Of a DNA stretch of 33,001 nt, positions 25,154 through 33,001 are shown in pieces. Both the position numbers and the translations under genes were made by a program. Where the stretch lies: the NCBI GenBank assembly GCA_030065615.1, contig JASJDR010000087.1, positions 1-33,001 on the forward strand, written 5' to 3'. The notes below the pieces were generated by a model that had not been told where the DNA came from, searched no databases, and saw nothing but the letters and a program-made list of their open reading frames with translations. Source of the stretch: Xenococcus sp. MO_188.B8 (GTDB lineage Bacteria; Cyanobacteriota; Cyanobacteriia; Cyanobacteriales; Xenococcaceae). Each line of letters starts with the position of its first letter. Position 1 is the stretch's first letter.

Positions 25154-26056
25154 TTAACAACCAGCATCGCCGATAACAGAAAATTCTTTCGTCTTACCTT
25201 GAGTCGCAACAATAATTGTGCCACTGGGAATATTCACCGATTCAATTTCCCCCTCAGTGCCTAAATTAACATTAACTTGAATGGTAATTGCTTGATCTTT
25301 TGTAACAAAGGTTTGTTCTGTCTTTTGTCCGTAAAAATCATTGCCTTCGGCAATTGTCCGACTCAAAGTAGTTATCTTTTCATCAAAAACCATAAACGCT
25401 GCCGCATCTTCTAGCCCGTGAAAAAATAAAAATCCTGCCTGTTGAGCATTAGTATTCGATTCCCATAAAGTCATGCCACAACCTCCTCCACCAGCCTCAA
25501 ATAAATCATCGGTGGTAAATGTGCCAACTTCAATTGGGAGTGTAGCAGTTTCTTGTGGTGTAACATCGGGAATTTCTGCAAGCAGTTTATCTCCACAGTA
25601 AATTATTACTGAGCGATATTCTAAGATTGAGGTCGGCATTGTGTAGCTAACTTTTGTTGGCGTAATTACTTGAGCAACTATGCCATCTGGAGGAGTAAAA
25701 GAAAGCGAAAACCTTTGAGCAGGTGGCTGTCTACGATCTAGAATTCCTGGTTTTACTTCTACTTGATAACCAGGAGTAGGTAAATCAACTTCTCCCGATA
25801 TATTTAAACGTGATTCATTTTCGGCAACGCGATCAATCCAGGCGTGCCAATTACGACTATCTATAACAGGACAAGAAGAATGCTCTGTGGTTTCTGCGAT
25901 CACGGAGTGCCTCGCCTTTGGGGAGATTGCATTATCTATATTTTGTTGTTCCTTCGTGTTGGCTTCTGTCTGGAAATTGTTATTACATCCAGCAATTAGC
26001 AGAAATAAAGTTACAACGAAAGAAAAAAGGGAAGAATTTATTTTTAACAACCTCAT
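25154..26056 (-). CDS. Hypothetical lipoprotein
   Basis: The product has 300 residues from ATG 26054-26056 (MRLLKINSSLFSF). A hydrophobic lipoprotein signal ends in IAGC, so Cys24 is the likely lipidated residue. A disordered stretch follows to about residue 60. A middle region (about 62-180) contains CPVIDSRNWHAWIDRV and then strands. The last 120 residues begin with GGGCGMTLWESN and contain GFLFFHGLEDAAAFMVFDEK. I do not recognise a named domain. The frame is open two codons further to GTG/TTG starts. A periplasmic or outer-membrane face is inferred. It is first in the lipoprotein/RHH/membrane-protein cluster. Confidence 0.8.
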   Translation of the reverse strand: MRLLKINSSLFSFVVTLFLLIAGCNNNFQTEANTKEQQNIDNAISPKARHSVIAETTEHSSCPVIDSRNWHAWIDRVAENESRLNISGEVDLPTPGYQVEVKPGILDRRQPPAQRFSLSFTPPDGIVAQVITPTKVSYTMPTSILEYRSVIIYCGDKLLAEIPDVTPQETATLPIEVGTFTTDDLFEAGGGGCGMTLWESNTNAQQAGFLFFHGLEDAAAFMVFDEKITTLSRTIAEGNDFYGQKTEQTFVTKDQAITIQVNVNLGTEGEIESVNIPSGTIIVATQGKTKEFSVIGDAGC

Positions 26057-26207
26057 CACCAAAAACGATAATCCTATATTACTACTACTTTTCCTGCTGC
26101 AACCTGCTTCAAAAAAGCATTCTTAATCATACTATGTTCTCGAACGCTACAAGATTTGTCATAAATAAATACTATTATCTTGTCATACGCTTGAGTTCAG
26201 ACTTGAT

Positions 26208-26310
26208 TTGACATTCTCCCACTGTTAAGCTGGCGCTGTAACGGGGGATTCCTAATCCTCACGAATTAGGTTTCTGTTTCTTTGCGTTTGTTTTTAAATT
26301 TTTAAGGAAC
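26208..26310 (-). mobile_element. Remnant of an IS200/IS605-type element (tnpB 3' end)
   Basis: On the minus strand, AATCCCCCGTTACAGCG with the later GTGGGAGAATGTCAA resembles the conserved tnpB 3' end/right end of IS200/IS605 elements. The frame just before it reads KKQKPNS, a TGA, then GLGIPRYS, recalling cyanobacterial TnpB C-termini. A short hairpin CCTAAT/ATTAGG (about 26250-26269) is present. No tnpA or tnpB body exists in the window. This match is from memory of end sequences and is only moderate. Confidence 0.4.
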
Positions 26311-26363
26311 GAAGAAAAAGAGCAGGAACTAGTTCCACCTCGCGGAAGTCAAGAGTCAAAAGC

Positions 26364-26406
26364 GGTGCGACCCCGGTCGGGTTCCCCGACCTAGGGAACG
26401 CGCACC
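26364..26406. repeat. 43-bp nested hairpin, second copy
   Basis: Outer arms GGTGCG/CGCACC enclose CCC/GGG and an inner stem GGTCGGG/CCCGACC (26375-26381 with 26385-26391, loop TTC). The outer 12 and 13 bases are identical to the reverse complement of 602-644, but the inner 18 bases differ completely and are still self-complementary. Confidence 0.8.
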
Positions 26407-26418
26407 AAGAGAGTCACT

Positions 26419-26468
26419 GTTACATTGTCGTTTTACGGCGGTGTAACGGTGACCGGTGTTCCCCGGTC
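26419..26468. repeat. Two further hairpins in the GC-rich island
   Basis: GTTACA (26419-26424) pairs with TGTAAC (26442-26447). GACCGG (26451-26456) pairs with CCGGTC (26463-26468). Both lie immediately after the 43-bp hairpin. Confidence 0.5.
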
Positions 26469-26494
26469 AAACTCGCGCGACGCGAAGCTAGCGC

Positions 26495-26522
26495 TAAAGC
26501 ATACCGCTCCGCATATCCTTTA
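26495..26522. repeat. ATACCGCTCCGCATA palindromic repeat
   Basis: TAAAGCATA and TATCCTTTA (one mismatch) flank CCGCTCCGC. The 15-base core ATACCGCTCCGCATA recurs exactly at 32943-32957. This repeat type is common in cyanobacterial spacers. Confidence 0.65.
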
Positions 26523-26530
26523 GGGCGTCT

Positions 26531-27220
26531 CTTGGTGGACATTCCCGAGGGGCTGTCTTCAGTTTTTAAGATCAAGCTTTTGAGCTGTTTTGAATGGTGT
26601 TTTTATTTACGCTCACGTCCACTAGAAAAATGCCCAGGAAATTAATTATGACTCATTTGCTTTCTAACTTAGTTTAACTTGCATATTTCTGACCCTCAAG
26701 ATCCTATTTAAAGAATAAAATTTTCCGACTAATATATTTGATCGGCTTGAGAAGCATAAAAAGGGAGGACAAAAAGAAAAAGATTGATAAACCTGAGATA
26801 AGATTGACGAGAAGACTGGGAAACTGGAAAAATTCTCTTTTTGATCACAATTACTTTGCGATTGGCTTTTTTTATTTTTTACTCGCATACTTTTGTAGTT
26901 AAACCAGGCTTAAAAATTTAAGCTGATTAAATTAAGATAGATAGACATCAAAAATGAAAAACCTTGATCCCGATTGCCTATTGCCTTTCCTTATATTTTA
27001 TATTTTCTATCTAATTTTACATATAGTACCAGCGCGGAAATTAAATACCCATAAAAGCTTTATTTTAAAATACTTTTCTTCATTGTCCCGTTCAGGGACA
27101 AGTTACTTTTAACTTTGGACTTTCGACTTCTGCAAGACTTTTGATGTTATCTCGCTTGACGGGACTTTCGCACGGCAGCAGCAGCTACTTATTTCTAATT
27201 AAATGTTGATCGCGTAATTG
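26531..27220. other. Spacer upstream of the TamB-like gene, no gene seen
   Basis: About 690 bp. A loose inverted pair GTGGAC (26536-26541) / GTCCAC (26617-26622) follows the repeat island. A 74-codon minus-strand open frame (26664-26888) is Ser/Lys-rich and not credible. The stretch up to 27220 must hold the TamB-like gene's promoter; I cannot place it. Confidence 0.45.
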
Positions 27221-30200
27221 ATGAAGCCTACTAAAGAGCGCAAAAAAGATAAAACATATCTCAAACAAACTTTACGATGGCGTAAATGGGTGACGATCGC
27301 ATTTATGATATTCTTGGGTGCCTATGGTGGAGGAACAGTTGTTGGCTGGTATTTGATACAAACAAAGTTAATTCCTCTGATTGAAGTAGAATTGGGCAAA
27401 TACCTGGATCGTCCGATTAATATTGGAAAATTACAAGGATTATCTTTAATTTCAGCTCGTTTTGGCCCAAGTAAATTACCTGCGACGACAGATAATCCAG
27501 ATCGTGCCGAGATCGATGCGGTAGGGGTTAGGTTTAATTTACTGCCATTTTTGTTAACCAAAACTTTACCCCTGGAAGTAGATCTGATTCGACCTGATCT
27601 TTATATTGAACAGGATCACACAGGACTTTGGACTCCGACGAACTTTGGGACAGAAGATTCTGAGGGAGGAATTAAGGTTAATGTCAAGACTATTAATCTT
27701 AAACAAGCTGATGTAACTTTAGTCGCCCGTCAACCAGAAACTAAACAACTTAATCCTCCTGTATTGGCAAAATTTAATGCGGGAAAAGTAAATTTTGTTA
27801 ATAATGGCGATGTGATCCAGTTTAAAGTGCAAGGGAAATTAAAACAGGGCGGAAAACTTAATATTACAGGAGAAGCAATAGATAATATTATTGATTTGGT
27901 AGTTGATGGTAAGAAATTAGCGGCCAAAGAAATTGAGAATCTGTTAGCTTTGCCGATCGCCCTTGATGAAGGTACAATTAATGGCAAAATAGGGGTTAAA
28001 CTGACGGGCGCGCCGATTCCAGAACTGGATGGTAGAGCCAAACTGAATGATATTGCCCTACGAGTTCCTGGTTTAACTAATAGTTTTAGAAAGAGTAATG
28101 GTCAACTATATTTTGCTGGTTCCGAGATCAGATTAGATCGTGTCAAGTCTCAGTTTGGCGAAGTACCGGCAACTGCCAAAGGAACTATAGACATTGCAGG
28201 TCAAGGAAAATTTGCTCTCAATGCCACATTTAAACCCATTGATAGCAATAAGGTTCTCAAGGCTTTGGAATTAGAATCGCCTGTTCCCTTGAAAGGAAAA
28301 ATTAAAGGGGATATTGCGATGACGGGGATTTTTGTAAATCCGTTAATTGAAGTTGAAATTGCTTCGACAACCCCGACTCGGATCGATCAACTGGATTTTA
28401 AAAAAGTTCAGGGCAACTTAGCCTTACAAGGCAATGATCTTTTGGTTCAAGATTTTACCGGAATTCCCCAAGCTGGGGGTCAGATTCAAGGCCAAGGACT
28501 GATTAAACTTGATGAAAGTCAAGAAGTTAGATTAAATGTTGAGGGAACTAATCTGGTTAGTGAAGCGATCGCTAAAAGCTATAATACCCAGTTACCTATA
28601 GAGATGGGTTTGGCCACCGGATCTGCCCAAATTACTTTTGCCGCTGATGATCTGAGTACCTTTAAAATTAGTAATGGCCAGGGAAATTTTGTCCTGGGAG
28701 AAGGTCTGGTAACACTGAATAATCTAAACTATCAAAATCGACAATGGCGATCGCAAATTTTGGCATCTGAGGTCAGATTTGATAGTCTACCTTTTGGCAA
28801 AGATATGCCCTCAACCATTGGTGCTGGTTTAGTCAATGGAAGTTTCACCGCTACAGGAGAAATTAACGATCCCGAACTACAAACTGTAATCGCGGAAGGA
28901 ACGGCAACGGTTAATACCCAAGGCGGAATCATTCTCGCACCCCAAATCAATTTGGCATCGGGTATTTGGCGAGGTGACTTTACCACCAATCAGATCAACC
29001 TCAGAAAATTATTTCCCGAAATTCCCACCGAATTTAACGATCAGATCGAGGGCAATTTCTTTTTAACGGGAAAAGTTACCGTAGAACCAGGGCAAGATAC
29101 TACCATAACTGGGGAAGGCAATCTCCAATTAGCCGCAGGAACAGTCAGGCTATCCGACTTAATCGTAACAGGAAATGACTGGAGTGCGATCGCGGATGCT
29201 GAAGATTTGGAACTCAAACAATTAAACTCCACCACTCCCGATCAGTTTGCCGGCTTGGTCAATGGCAATTTTCAAGTTTCGGGGACCGTTGATAATATTA
29301 CTCCTGAAGGAATTATCGCTACCGGAGATGGTAGTTTAACTTTGCCTGAAGGAGTGTTTGATGCTAGCAATTTAGCGCTCGCAGATGGTAATTTTAAGAC
29401 TACAGTGATTCCTCAAGGTGTAGATCTTAGTTTATTTGCCGATCCCAATTCTGATGATTTTATTCTCGAAGGAAATCTGACTGGAGAGTTAAAAGTTACG
29501 GGGCAAGTCGATAAGATAGATCCCACTGCAGTTTCTGCTCAAGGAAAGGTCACTTTTAGTAAAGGAATCGATTTGTTAGGCGAAGCTTTTACTGCCAATA
29601 TCCTTTGGGATGGAGCGAGGTTAGATGTTCTTCAAGCCACAGGAAATCGCCTTGATGCTAAAGGTTTTATCGAACTAGACCCAACTTTTTTTGATAATAT
29701 TCCTGATAAATTAGCGGCGGTTAATTACTTTAAATTTGATGTCAATCGGGCAAATTGGTTAGATGTTAATCGTTTAAAACTAAGTCTCCCTAGTTGGGCA
29801 GTCAATTTAAATAGATCCGGTAGATTTGATTTTTCAGGTAAACTAAGTGGTACTCCCGCAGTCATGGATATTGATGGCGACTTAACTCTGCGTAACTTTG
29901 CCGTAGAATATCTCACCTTCGCTGAAAACTTGATCGGTAAAGTGAGGGTAGATCCCAATTCAGGAGTTGATCTAGATTTGAGGGAGGTAGGCAGCGTTAA
30001 CAATCAACAAATACAATTAAAGCTCGATCGCAATTTTCTGCCCCAATTTTTCTCGTTACAACACCAAGAGATTTCTGTAATCGGCAGAGGAAAACAAGAA
30101 ATAGTGACAGCTCAAGTCACCAACGTCCCCTTAGAATTACTCAAAATTATCGCCATCAAAAGTCCTGATTTCACAATTCCGGAAAATCTCGCTGTGCAAT

Positions 30201-32734
30201 CTCTACTAGGAAAAATATCAGGTAGCATCACTACCAATCTCAATACCCTAGAAACCTCTGGGGAAAATGTGGTGATTACCTCTCCCGCATTTGGCAGAAT
30301 TGCCGGCAATAAACTGGTAGGAAACTTTGCCTATGCCAACGACTATCTAGCATTACAAGATGTGGAGTTTCGGCAAGGTAGTAGTCTCTATAAATTGACA
30401 GCAGACATTGTCCAAAATGAAGATGATCTTGACGTAAATGGCGCTATATCAGTCGATCAAGGAGATATTCAAGATGTTTTAGTTGCCCTAGAAATTTTTG
30501 AACTTAGGGATTTAGGCAATCTTTCAGGTGATCGTAAAAATCGTAAATACGGCGATTTCCAAGACTTAACCCTTGATGGTTCCCCCCTAGCTATTGGCCA
30601 AAACAGTAACTCAATATGGCGACAAATGCAGCTCTTATCTGCAACTCAAGCTTGGCTAGATATTACTGAACAACAAAGACAAGAATCCTCGTTGCTCCCA
30701 GAATTAAAAGATCTCAAGGGTAATTTTAGTGGCAATATAGAAATATCAGGTTCCCTTAATCAAGGGATCGGCGCAGAATTTCTCTTTCAAGGAGAAAAAT
30801 GGCAATGGGAAAAGCTACAAAACGGAGAACCAACAGAAGATAGCACCATTGCCGAGAAATTAACACTTAAAGGAGATTTTAAAAATAATATCTTAACCAT
30901 CCTTCCCCTAACTATCGATTTCCCCAATAAAAGCCAATTGGTAGCAAGCAATGGAGAAATGGTGCAACCCCAACTGATTATTACAGGTAGTATGGGAGGA
31001 GAGAATCTTTCAGGAAGATTGGCTCTGCGATCTATTCCCATTGAACTAATTGAACAGTTGGTGACTCTACCTCCAGAAATTGCCTTTGGCGGGATCATTG
31101 ATGCGGAAGCTAATATTATTGGAACTAGGGAAAATCCTAAAGGTAAAGGAGAGTTAAATATTCGAGATGCCACCATCAATCAAACATCTATTGAATCTGC
31201 CGAAGCCAGTTTTAACTACAATAACGCGTTGTTAACATTCAATGCTAGCAGTGTTGTTGCTCAAGCGTCTGAACCCCTAACCATTGATGGTAGTATTCCT
31301 TACAAATTACCCTTTGCTAGTACTGAGCCTCAAAGCGATCTCATTACTGCTAGTCTTAATGTCAAAGATCGAGGACTAACATTAATTAATATTCTCACCA
31401 GAGGTGAAGTTAACTGGCTAAGTGGCGAAGGAGCAGTTGCCTTAGAGTTAAGAGGCAATTTTGACCAAACGACAAATCAGGCCAGTGGACTAACAGCAGA
31501 AGGAAAAGTTACTATTAATCAAGGTCAGATAGCAGTTAGAAGTTTGCCCGATGAATTTCTCACCGATGTCAACAGTGAAATAAATGTTGATTTAGATAGA
31601 ATTGCCGTAGAAAGCTTTATCGGTAATTTTGGTGGGGGAAAAATCTCGGCGGCAGGAACAATTCCCCTAACTCGCAATGTTCCTCAAGAAAATCCTCTCA
31701 CTATTAATCTTGACGATGTAGTGATCGATCTTAAAGGGCTATATCAAGGTGGAGTGCAAGGGAAACTAAAAATTTTGGGAACCGCTACCGAACCCGATAT
31801 TACAGGAGCCATCACTCTACAAGACGGATTATTCTTACTTAGTAGTGACGCCACAGTCCCCATTGAAGCCGATTTACTCGAAGAACAAGGATTACCTGCT
31901 GTCACCGAATACAAAAACTTACAACTTCAGCTAGGAAAAAATATTAAAATCAGTCAACCACCTATCTTGAGCTTTGTTGCTACAGGAACTCTCGATCTTG
32001 AGGGAACTTTCTTGCAACCTCTTCCTGAAGGAACCATTAATCTTGAACGAGGACAAGTTAATCTCTTCACCTCTCAACTAAACCTAGCACGAGGCGAGGA
32101 AAATACTGCCCGTTTTATCCGCAATGACGGACTCGATCCTCTTCTCAATATTAATCTTGTAGGTTCCGCGATCGAAACCACTCAAAGTCGTGCCACTAGA
32201 GATCCCCTATCCACCGAAATCGAGGAGAATCTCACCTATAGCCTTGGTACTATAGATACAGTTCGCATCTCCGCTAAAGTTCAAGGCTTGGCAAGTCAGA
32301 TTGCCAATAACATAGAACTGACAAGTAGTCCTCCCCGTAGTCAAACCCAAATCTTGTCTCTCTTAGGAGGTGGTTTTGTCGATACCTTAGGCAGAGGAAA
32401 CAGTACTCTGGGCTTAGCCAATTTAGCAGGTTCAGCATTATTTGGTAGCTTAACTTCAGAATTTAACAATGTCTTCCCTCCTGGTGAAATAAGACTTTTC
32501 CCTACGCAAATTATTGATGAGGATCAAGAACGCCGTCGTGATGCCTTAGCTGGTGAACTAGCCATTAATGTTACTAAGCGGTTTTCCTTCTCTGTGATCC
32601 AAGTTTTGAATGTCGGAGGAATTCCTCCACAAGTAGGGGTTCGCTATCGTTTGAATGAAAATTTTGTCCTTCGAGGGTCCTCAAACTTTAACAAGGAGAG
32701 CCGCACGGTTCTTGAGTATGAATTAAAATTCTGA
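27221..32734 (+). CDS. TamB-like translocation/assembly protein (DUF490)
   Basis: TamB-family proteins are giant AsmA-like beta-rich proteins that span the periplasm and help lipid transport or outer-membrane assembly. This one has 1,837 residues. A single N-terminal span (about 23-46) is followed by an AsmA-like start (IPLIEVELGKYLDRPINIGK). A long series of beta-strand repeats with the theme DIxGxGxLxL/GxITLxxG follows. The C-terminal DUF490 domain (about 1500-1837) contains QILSLLGGGFVDTLGRG and RFSFSVIQVLNVGG and ends in the barrel-like SRTVLEYELKF. The start is ATG 27221; a TTG codon just before it opens the frame but is unlikely. No tamA/Omp85 gene is adjacent. It appears monocistronic, and antisense frames inside are shadows. 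Confidence 0.92.
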   Translation: MKPTKERKKDKTYLKQTLRWRKWVTIAFMIFLGAYGGGTVVGWYLIQTKLIPLIEVELGKYLDRPINIGKLQGLSLISARFGPSKLPATTDNPDRAEIDAVGVRFNLLPFLLTKTLPLEVDLIRPDLYIEQDHTGLWTPTNFGTEDSEGGIKVNVKTINLKQADVTLVARQPETKQLNPPVLAKFNAGKVNFVNNGDVIQFKVQGKLKQGGKLNITGEAIDNIIDLVVDGKKLAAKEIENLLALPIALDEGTINGKIGVKLTGAPIPELDGRAKLNDIALRVPGLTNSFRKSNGQLYFAGSEIRLDRVKSQFGEVPATAKGTIDIAGQGKFALNATFKPIDSNKVLKALELESPVPLKGKIKGDIAMTGIFVNPLIEVEIASTTPTRIDQLDFKKVQGNLALQGNDLLVQDFTGIPQAGGQIQGQGLIKLDESQEVRLNVEGTNLVSEAIAKSYNTQLPIEMGLATGSAQITFAADDLSTFKISNGQGNFVLGEGLVTLNNLNYQNRQWRSQILASEVRFDSLPFGKDMPSTIGAGLVNGSFTATGEINDPELQTVIAEGTATVNTQGGIILAPQINLASGIWRGDFTTNQINLRKLFPEIPTEFNDQIEGNFFLTGKVTVEPGQDTTITGEGNLQLAAGTVRLSDLIVTGNDWSAIADAEDLELKQLNSTTPDQFAGLVNGNFQVSGTVDNITPEGIIATGDGSLTLPEGVFDASNLALADGNFKTTVIPQGVDLSLFADPNSDDFILEGNLTGELKVTGQVDKIDPTAVSAQGKVTFSKGIDLLGEAFTANILWDGARLDVLQATGNRLDAKGFIELDPTFFDNIPDKLAAVNYFKFDVNRANWLDVNRLKLSLPSWAVNLNRSGRFDFSGKLSGTPAVMDIDGDLTLRNFAVEYLTFAENLIGKVRVDPNSGVDLDLREVGSVNNQQIQLKLDRNFLPQFFSLQHQEISVIGRGKQEIVTAQVTNVPLELLKIIAIKSPDFTIPENLAVQSLLGKISGSITTNLNTLETSGENVVITSPAFGRIAGNKLVGNFAYANDYLALQDVEFRQGSSLYKLTADIVQNEDDLDVNGAISVDQGDIQDVLVALEIFELRDLGNLSGDRKNRKYGDFQDLTLDGSPLAIGQNSNSIWRQMQLLSATQAWLDITEQQRQESSLLPELKDLKGNFSGNIEISGSLNQGIGAEFLFQGEKWQWEKLQNGEPTEDSTIAEKLTLKGDFKNNILTILPLTIDFPNKSQLVASNGEMVQPQLIITGSMGGENLSGRLALRSIPIELIEQLVTLPPEIAFGGIIDAEANIIGTRENPKGKGELNIRDATINQTSIESAEASFNYNNALLTFNASSVVAQASEPLTIDGSIPYKLPFASTEPQSDLITASLNVKDRGLTLINILTRGEVNWLSGEGAVALELRGNFDQTTNQASGLTAEGKVTINQGQIAVRSLPDEFLTDVNSEINVDLDRIAVESFIGNFGGGKISAAGTIPLTRNVPQENPLTINLDDVVIDLKGLYQGGVQGKLKILGTATEPDITGAITLQDGLFLLSSDATVPIEADLLEEQGLPAVTEYKNLQLQLGKNIKISQPPILSFVATGTLDLEGTFLQPLPEGTINLERGQVNLFTSQLNLARGEENTARFIRNDGLDPLLNINLVGSAIETTQSRATRDPLSTEIEENLTYSLGTIDTVRISAKVQGLASQIANNIELTSSPPRSQTQILSLLGGGFVDTLGRGNSTLGLANLAGSALFGSLTSEFNNVFPPGEIRLFPTQIIDEDQERRRDALAGELAINVTKRFSFSVIQVLNVGGIPPQVGVRYRLNENFVLRGSSNFNKESRTVLEYELKF

Positions 32735-32770
32735 TTTTTGCTCTACGCTCTGGGCGTTTTAACTTTACAT

Positions 32771-32815
32771 ATAATTTAGGTAGGGGTTTGGCACTGCTAA
32801 ACCCCTATATTATCT
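32771..32815. repeat. Second, decayed copy of the palindromic MITE core
   Basis: The core GTAGGGGTTTGGCA (32780-32793) pairs with TGCTAAACCCCTAT (32795-32808) with two G-T type changes, 46 bp past the TamB-like stop. The flanks ATAATTTAG and ATTATCT match those of the element at 13566-13666; the ATACCAAATT ends are lost. It could also help end transcription. Confidence 0.65.
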
Positions 32816-32921
32816 AATATTTGCAGTATCTCTTGCATTATCGATTTTACAGATGCAATACTAGGACAAAAGACTCTCATACCAAATCCTGTTTAGATAC
32901 ACCACTTAATAGTTATGGTAA

Positions 32922-32975
32922 GGCAGAAGGCAGCCCTAAAGGATACCGCTCCGCATAAGGGCAGACGGCAGAAGG
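32922..32975. repeat. Hairpin repeat flanked by GGCAGAAGG direct repeats
   Basis: GCCCT (32933-32937) and AGGGC (32958-32962) enclose the core ATACCGCTCCGCATA (32943-32957). Direct repeats GGCAGAAGGCAG (32922-32933) and GGCAGACGGCAG (32960-32971) lie on either side, and GGCAGAAGG recurs at 32967-32975. The core is shared with 26501-26515. Confidence 0.65.
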
Positions 32976-33001
32976 AATTAAGCCTATTTAATACTCGCCA
33001 T

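Noticed and set aside
26364..26522. Possible CRISPR array from the row of short repeats
   Set aside because: The hairpins differ from each other, spacing is irregular, and no cas genes are present.
26664..26888. 74-codon minus-strand open frame
   Set aside because: Ser/Lys/Phe-rich, no ribosome binding site or recognisable pattern, in an AT-rich spacer.

Overview
The window is chromosomal DNA of a cyanobacterium. The evidence is repeated HIP1 octamers (GCGATCGC, for example at 17943-17950), an SLH-domain outer-membrane porin, a PilT2-like pilus ATPase, DUF2854 and DUF2555 proteins that are typical of cyanobacteria, secreted pentapeptide-repeat and FG-GAP proteins, and AT-rich spacers studded with hairpin repeats. 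The exact genus cannot be read from the sequence; a large-genome, repeat-rich coccoid or baeocystous lineage would fit, but that is inference.

Layout. 1-2.6 kb, minus strand: a truncated P-loop ATPase, a mosaic of GC-rich hairpins (602-734), an O-methyltransferase downstream of sufE, and a small membrane protein with a good intrinsic terminator. 3.0-6.5 kb: PilT-family ATPase (+), Nudix hydrolase and DUF2854 protein (-), an unlisted 56-aa conserved protein (+, 5475-5645), and a VOC-like protein (-). 6.9-10.9 kb: SLH porin (-), a decayed fatty-acyl-AMP ligase C-terminus (8641-8840, -), and a lactate/glycolate permease (+). 11.2-13.5 kb: a secreted protein with 14 FG-GAP/VCBS repeats arranged as two groups of seven. 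13.5-15.4 kb: a roughly 101-bp palindromic MITE-like element, a frame-broken gene remnant, and a membrane/coiled-coil/TPR protein. 15.6-19.6 kb: HIT protein, membrane-anchored metallophosphoesterase, pentapeptide-repeat protein, LON-domain protein, and two small conserved cyanobacterial proteins. 19.7-24.1 kb: a CARDB plus DUF5648-like repeat protein, a small alpha/beta-barrel protein, pcm, and an AI-2E-type permease. 24.5-26.1 kb: a tightly spaced minus-strand cluster (lipoprotein, ribbon-helix-helix regulator, small two-TM protein). 26.2-27.2 kb: a gene-free island with a tnpB remnant and several hairpin repeats. 27.2-32.7 kb: a giant TamB-like protein, followed by a second copy of the palindromic element.

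Most genes stand alone or in pairs. Plausible operons are sufE/O-methyltransferase, the small-barrel protein/pcm, and the lipoprotein/RHH/membrane trio. Many products act in the envelope: porin, TamB, PilT, FG-GAP, CARDB, pentapeptide, lipoprotein and TPR proteins.

The signals most worth a second look are: (1) a 43-bp nested hairpin present twice, with identical flanks but an entirely different yet still self-complementary centre; (2) the duplicated seven-repeat propeller protein; (3) the lipoprotein/RHH/membrane cluster; and (4) the FAAL remnant next to the porin. I did not find a CRISPR array, rRNA, tRNA, phage or recognisable defence locus.
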